From Bacteroidales bacterium (GTDB lineage Bacteria > Bacteroidota > Bacteroidia > Bacteroidales > WCHB1-69), in the NCBI GenBank assembly GCA_017618435.1, contig JAFZUH010000295.1, positions 1 through 19,845 of the forward strand: 19,845 bases of DNA. The letters are read 5' to 3'. Within the stretch, counting starts at the first letter, position 1, and each line of letters starts with the position of its first letter. Below the pieces are notes generated by a model. The model did no database searches and had not been told where the DNA came from. It saw nothing but the letters and a program-made list of their open reading frames with translations. Both the position numbers and the translations under genes were made by a program. This document shows, piece after piece, positions 16,606 to 19,845 of this stretch.

Positions 16606-17865
16606 ATGATGAAAGACAGAATTTTAAAGAGATTTCTAAAATATGTGTCATTTGATACGCAATCGAATGAACAAAGCACAAGTACGCCAAGCACGGGTTC
16701 CCAACTTGTTTTTGCCAAATATTTGGCAGAAGAATTGCAACATATTGGTTTAAAGAATATTGGAATTTGCAAAAACGGTATTCTAACGGCTCATTTGCCT
16801 GCAAATACCACAAAAAAAATAGCCCGCTTGGGATTTATTTCCCATTTGGATACAGCTCCGGGTATGAGTGGAAAAAATGTAAACCCTCAAATTGTCAACA
16901 ATTATGACGGAAAAGATATTGTATTGAATGCGGATAAGAATATTTGTCTGTCTGTCAATAGTTTTCCGGAACTGAAAAAGTATATTCACCAAACAGTCAT
17001 TTGTACAGACGGCACAACCTTGCTGGGGGCTGATGATAAAGCAGGGGTTGCTGAAATTGTTTCTGTTATGGAGTATCTTATGGAACATCAGTATATTGAG
17101 CATGGTGAGATTAGTATTGCTTTTACGCCCGATGAAGAAATAGGGCGAGGGACGGATAATTTTAACGTTGAAACATTCGGTGCCGATTATGCCTATACGG
17201 TGGACGGCGGGGGAATTGGAGATTTGGAATATGAAAATTTCAACGCCGCTGCGGTTGACATATATATTCAAGGACGGGATATTCACCCGGGTTCCGCCAA
17301 AGGGATTATGATAAATTCCCAATTGATAGCCATGCAGTTGCAGGCGAATTTGCCCGAAAAAGAAAGACCGGAATTGACAGAGGGTTACGAAGGTTTTTTC
17401 CTCTTGACAAACATGGAAGGGACTATTGACAAAACGCATTTGCAATACATTATCAGAGACCACGATAGAGAAAAGTTTGAAGCAAAAAAACAAAAAATAC
17501 GTTCTATTGTTCATCGGATAAATCAAGAATATGGGCAGGAATTGGTCATTTGTCATATCAGAGACCAATATTACAACATGAAAGAAAAAATCGAGCCCGT
17601 TTCTTTTTTGATTGATGTGGCTTGTGAAGCCATGAAAAATGCCGGTGTCCAGCCCAATATCGCTCCCATTAGGGGAGGTACAGACGGGGCAAGATTGTCG
17701 TTTATGGGCTTGCCTTGTCCGAATTTGTTCACCGGAGGACACAATTTTCATGGACGGGAAGAGTTTGTCGTGTTGGAAAGTATGGAAAAATCCTGTCAAA
17801 CTATATTGAATATCATTCAATTGTTTGCACAAAGACAGATTGTTGCAGAAAAGAAGAATGGCTAA
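16606..17865 (+). CDS. pepT: Peptidase T (tripeptide aminopeptidase)
   Basis: This 419-residue M20B-family dizinc aminopeptidase removes the N-terminal residue from tripeptides in the cytoplasm. The start MMKDRILKRFLKYVSFDTQS matches PepT. Metal-site motifs are HLDTAP (H80, D82), GADDKAG (D143) and PDEEIGRG (E177 base, E178). IHPGSAKGIM, PIRGGTDGARLS and GGHNFHGREE follow. The frame is open upstream to TTG 16582, but this lies inside prfB and is not needed; ATG 16606, 7 nt after the prfB stop, is preferred. It ends just at the start of the next gene, so the whole set is one operon. Confidence 0.96.
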   Translation: MMKDRILKRFLKYVSFDTQSNEQSTSTPSTGSQLVFAKYLAEELQHIGLKNIGICKNGILTAHLPANTTKKIARLGFISHLDTAPGMSGKNVNPQIVNNYDGKDIVLNADKNICLSVNSFPELKKYIHQTVICTDGTTLLGADDKAGVAEIVSVMEYLMEHQYIEHGEISIAFTPDEEIGRGTDNFNVETFGADYAYTVDGGGIGDLEYENFNAAAVDIYIQGRDIHPGSAKGIMINSQLIAMQLQANLPEKERPELTEGYEGFFLLTNMEGTIDKTHLQYIIRDHDREKFEAKKQKIRSIVHRINQEYGQELVICHIRDQYYNMKEKIEPVSFLIDVACEAMKNAGVQPNIAPIRGGTDGARLSFMGLPCPNLFTGGHNFHGREEFVVLESMEKSCQTILNIIQLFAQRQIVAEKKNG

Positions 17866-17866
17866 A

Positions 17867-19066
17867 ATGAAAAAGATATTATTATTTGCTGTAACGCTAA
17901 TATTGTGTGTTGCTTGCCAAAAAACATTCACCATCACGGTTACTTCCAATAATGGCAATTATGGGACTGTTTCGGGGGGAGGTGTGTACACCAAAGGAAC
18001 GGAAATAACAATAAAAGCCTTGCCCAAAGAGGGCTGTAAATTCAAGACATGGGAAGATGGCAATGCTGACAACCCCCGCACGCTTATCGTAGAAAACGAT
18101 GCTGTATATACGGCTGTTTTTGTTCCCAATGAAGATATGGTTGTCATTAATGTAGGTGCTGACAATGAGGATTTTGGAACTACAATAGGAAGCGGTGTTT
18201 ATGCCAAAGGAACATGCATTCAAATACAGGCTGTCCCCAATGGCGGTTGCTATTTTAAAGCATGGAATGACGGGAATAGGGAAAATCCCCGCACCGTTAC
18301 CGTTACTGTCAATACAACATATACAGCCTCTTTTGCAATAGTGCAGACCGGCATTGCCCCGATAGATTCTTTAATAAGGAATATGGTAAAGGTGCAAGGC
18401 GGTACTTTTTTGATGGGAGCAAACTCCGGCGATGACCTTGCAAATGCCAACGAGATGCCACAGCATAGTGTAACGCTTTCAGATTTTTATATTTGCAGAT
18501 ATGAGGTTACGCAGGAATTGTGGCAGGCAGTAATGGGTTCTGCTCCGACAGGTGATTATGCTTGGACGAGTACATGTGGCAAAGGTAATAAATATCCTGC
18601 CTATTATATCAGTTGGAACGATTGTGATACGTTTATTCAAAGACTGAATACAAAGACCGGTTTGCATTTCCGTTTGCCAACCGAGGCTGAGTGGGAATAT
18701 GCCGCCCAAGGTGGCAACAAAAGCAAAGGATATACCTATGCAGGAAGCAATACCCTTGACGGTGTGGCATGGTATATGGACAATAGCAACAGCACAACAC
18801 ATACTGTTATGCAGAAAACACCGAATGAATTGGGCTTGTATGATATGAGCGGGAATGTGTATGAATGGTGCAGCGATTGGTATGGTGCAACCTATTATTC
18901 CGAAAGTGGCAATGCAACCAATCCTCAAGGTGCCGTATCGGGAAATGCTCATGTGTATCGTGGTGGAAGCAGAAATGCTTATGCTTCGCGTTGCCGTGTA
19001 ACTTATCGCAGTATGGGAACACCTATGGTGCGTTACAACGACCTTGGTTTCCGTGTTGCCTTATAG
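17867..19066 (+). CDS. Lipoprotein with two InlB-type B repeats and a formylglycine-enzyme-like domain
   Basis: This is a protein of about 399 residues. A short signal, MKKILLFAVTLILCVAC, suggests a lipoprotein with Cys17, though the -3 position is Cys rather than Leu. Two tandem repeats of about 65 residues follow (20-85 and 93-157), each with GTVSGGG or GTTIGSG, GCKFKTWEDGN or GCYFKAWNDGN, and PRT. They resemble the divergent InlB B-repeat domain. The rest (about 172-399) is a FGE-sulfatase (SUMF1/EgtB) fold: VQGGTFLMGANSG, YEVTQELWQAVMG, FRLPTEAEWEYAAQGG, YDMSGNVYEWCSDWY, RGGSRNAYASRCRVTYR and GFRVAL. The Cys pair that activates genuine formylglycine enzymes is not visible, so it is probably a binding or structural member. 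The start at 17867 is 1 nt after the pepT stop; ATG 17858 is an alternative. Confidence 0.9.
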   Translation: MKKILLFAVTLILCVACQKTFTITVTSNNGNYGTVSGGGVYTKGTEITIKALPKEGCKFKTWEDGNADNPRTLIVENDAVYTAVFVPNEDMVVINVGADNEDFGTTIGSGVYAKGTCIQIQAVPNGGCYFKAWNDGNRENPRTVTVTVNTTYTASFAIVQTGIAPIDSLIRNMVKVQGGTFLMGANSGDDLANANEMPQHSVTLSDFYICRYEVTQELWQAVMGSAPTGDYAWTSTCGKGNKYPAYYISWNDCDTFIQRLNTKTGLHFRLPTEAEWEYAAQGGNKSKGYTYAGSNTLDGVAWYMDNSNSTTHTVMQKTPNELGLYDMSGNVYEWCSDWYGATYYSESGNATNPQGAVSGNAHVYRGGSRNAYASRCRVTYRSMGTPMVRYNDLGFRVAL

Positions 19067-19099
19067 CCGTTCCATAAATTGTCATATTATGTGTATATT

Positions 19100-19122
19100 G
19101 TAGGGACGCACTGCGTGCGTCC
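19100..19122 (+). repeat. REP-like palindrome (GTAG + hairpin)
   Basis: GTAG at 19100-19103 is followed by a perfect 8-bp stem, GGACGCAC / GTGCGTCC, with loop TGC. A GTAG tetranucleotide in front of a short GC-rich hairpin is the hallmark of REP elements mobilised by Y1-type REP-associated transposases (RAYT/TnpA-REP). It is distinctly GC-rich against its surroundings and lies intergenically, after the lipoprotein gene. It is only one copy here. It could also be an incidental terminator-like hairpin, but it has no T run. Confidence 0.65.
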
Positions 19123-19142
19123 GAATAAAAAATCCTCTTTTT

Positions 19143-19161
19143 GTAGTGCCATATTATGGCA
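19143..19161 (+). repeat. Second GTAG + imperfect hairpin, possible REP relic
   Basis: GTAG at 19143-19146 precedes TGCCAT/ATGGCA (6-bp stem, 3-nt loop), 20 nt after the first REP-like palindrome. The stem sequence is unrelated, so a chance match is quite possible. The remainder of the gap, 19162-19224, shows nothing else. Confidence 0.3.
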
Positions 19162-19224
19162 GCCATACAAAATAATATTCACTTCAAGTAGAAATGCTAC
19201 AAATGCCGTTTCTGCTTATATCTA

Positions 19225-19845
19225 TTAAAACAAATTTATCATCTCTTTCCAATCCGTTGGATTGCTATAATCATATATTTGATTATCATTGTAATACCAC
19301 GAATTGGCTTTTTTGATGACAATTCCGCCTACATAGGTGAATTGACTTTTTTGATTCAGTTCATTAATACGTTTTGCCAGGCATTCTGCCTTGTCTTTTG
19401 TTTCTGGCGATTTGGCGGTAATTCCACCTTTGGTATCAAAAATGCCGATACGATTACCTTTGAATTTGATAAGCCAATCCGGGTAAAACGTTTTTTCGAT
19501 ATTTTCCAGACTATCGGTATATTTGAATCCTAATGCTTCTTTGCCTGTTCCGTTTTTAAACCACCACTCAATGCTGTCAACTTGTTGTTCAAGAAATTGA
19601 ATAAATTCTGTTTCATTGTCTCTACCTTTGTAGGTTTCAGGAAGTCTGAATGGTTGTACATAACTTAGCGTACTTGGTTCAAATGTTTTATAGTCATCAG
19701 TATAAGCATATTTTGTTTTTAGTACAAAAGGTGTTGATTTTTTAGATTCTTCTGCTTCACGTTTTTTCTTTAAAAAATCGTCTAAAATAGGTCTATATTC
19801 AATCAATGCTTGACGTATCGCTGTGCGGAATACGCTTGAAGCACC
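19225..19845 (-). CDS. Helicase/restriction protein (type III Res-like), C-terminal part, cut by window end
   Basis: The minus-strand frame is open to the window edge, giving the last 206 residues of a larger protein. No true start is inside the window; the in-frame TTG at 19806 is just an internal codon. A PD-(D/E)XK nuclease signature is visible: RDNETEFIQFLE (helix Glu), then YPDWLIKFKGNRIGIFDTKGG containing the PD and D-x-K elements. This arrangement, with GASSVFRTAIRQAL before it, resembles the C-terminus of type III restriction subunits or DEAD/DEAH helicases carrying a restriction-like nuclease. The motor domain would be encoded beyond the window. It may belong to a restriction-modification locus. 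No methylase is visible here, so this is an inference. Confidence 0.75.
   Translation of the reverse strand, partial: GASSVFRTAIRQALIEYRPILDDFLKKKREAEESKKSTPFVLKTKYAYTDDYKTFEPSTLSYVQPFRLPETYKGRDNETEFIQFLEQQVDSIEWWFKNGTGKEALGFKYTDSLENIEKTFYPDWLIKFKGNRIGIFDTKGGITAKSPETKDKAECLAKRINELNQKSQFTYVGGIVIKKANSWYYNDNQIYDYSNPTDWKEMINLF

Noticed and set aside
16783..17958. 391-codon open frame on the minus strand opposite pepT
   Set aside because: It lies entirely antisense to a well-supported pepT, its composition (Phe/Ile/Cys/His-rich) is that of a reversed coding frame, and it shows no domain.

Overview
The window is AT-rich DNA from a member of the Bacteroidota. Three things support this. There is a secreted protein with a type IX secretion C-terminal sorting domain. 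Promoter -7 boxes of the form TAnnTTTG stand in front of most transcription units. The gene complement is also typical: class 1B PyrD, C69 peptidase, M49 peptidase, RNase Z, RecX and a DUF6913-like protein. It looks like a free-living or gut-type anaerobe chromosome, but I cannot fix the genus.

Positions 1-3874 hold a tightly coupled plus-strand cassette that enters from outside the window. It encodes the C-terminus of a HerA-like DNA-translocating ATPase, an Hsp90/GHKL-type ATPase, and a radical SAM protein with an N-terminal B12-binding-like domain. Overlaps and a 1-nt gap between the genes suggest translational coupling. I know of no described system with this trio, and it reads like a candidate anti-phage or genome-conflict module. 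A truncated minus-strand gene remnant (3959-4186) lies just after it and may mark an insertion boundary.

Positions 4193-14304 are ordinary chromosome in several short transcription units: an M49-family lipoprotein peptidase (minus), pyrD (plus), RNase Z (minus), a DUF6913-like/C69 dipeptidase operon (minus), a family 4-like glycosyltransferase (plus), and a pair formed by a beta-helix T9SS cargo and an O-antigen ligase-like membrane protein (minus).

Positions 14539-19066 form a compact five-gene plus-strand operon: hotdog thioesterase, recX, prfB, pepT and a lipoprotein with a formylglycine-enzyme fold. prfB carries the classic programmed +1 frameshift at CTTTGAC, so it must be read as one joined CDS (15506-16598).

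Positions 19067-19224 hold a REP-like GTAG-plus-hairpin element. The window then ends inside the C-terminal nuclease part of a helicase/restriction protein resembling type III Res (minus strand). Conflict-related genes therefore lie at both ends of an otherwise housekeeping stretch.
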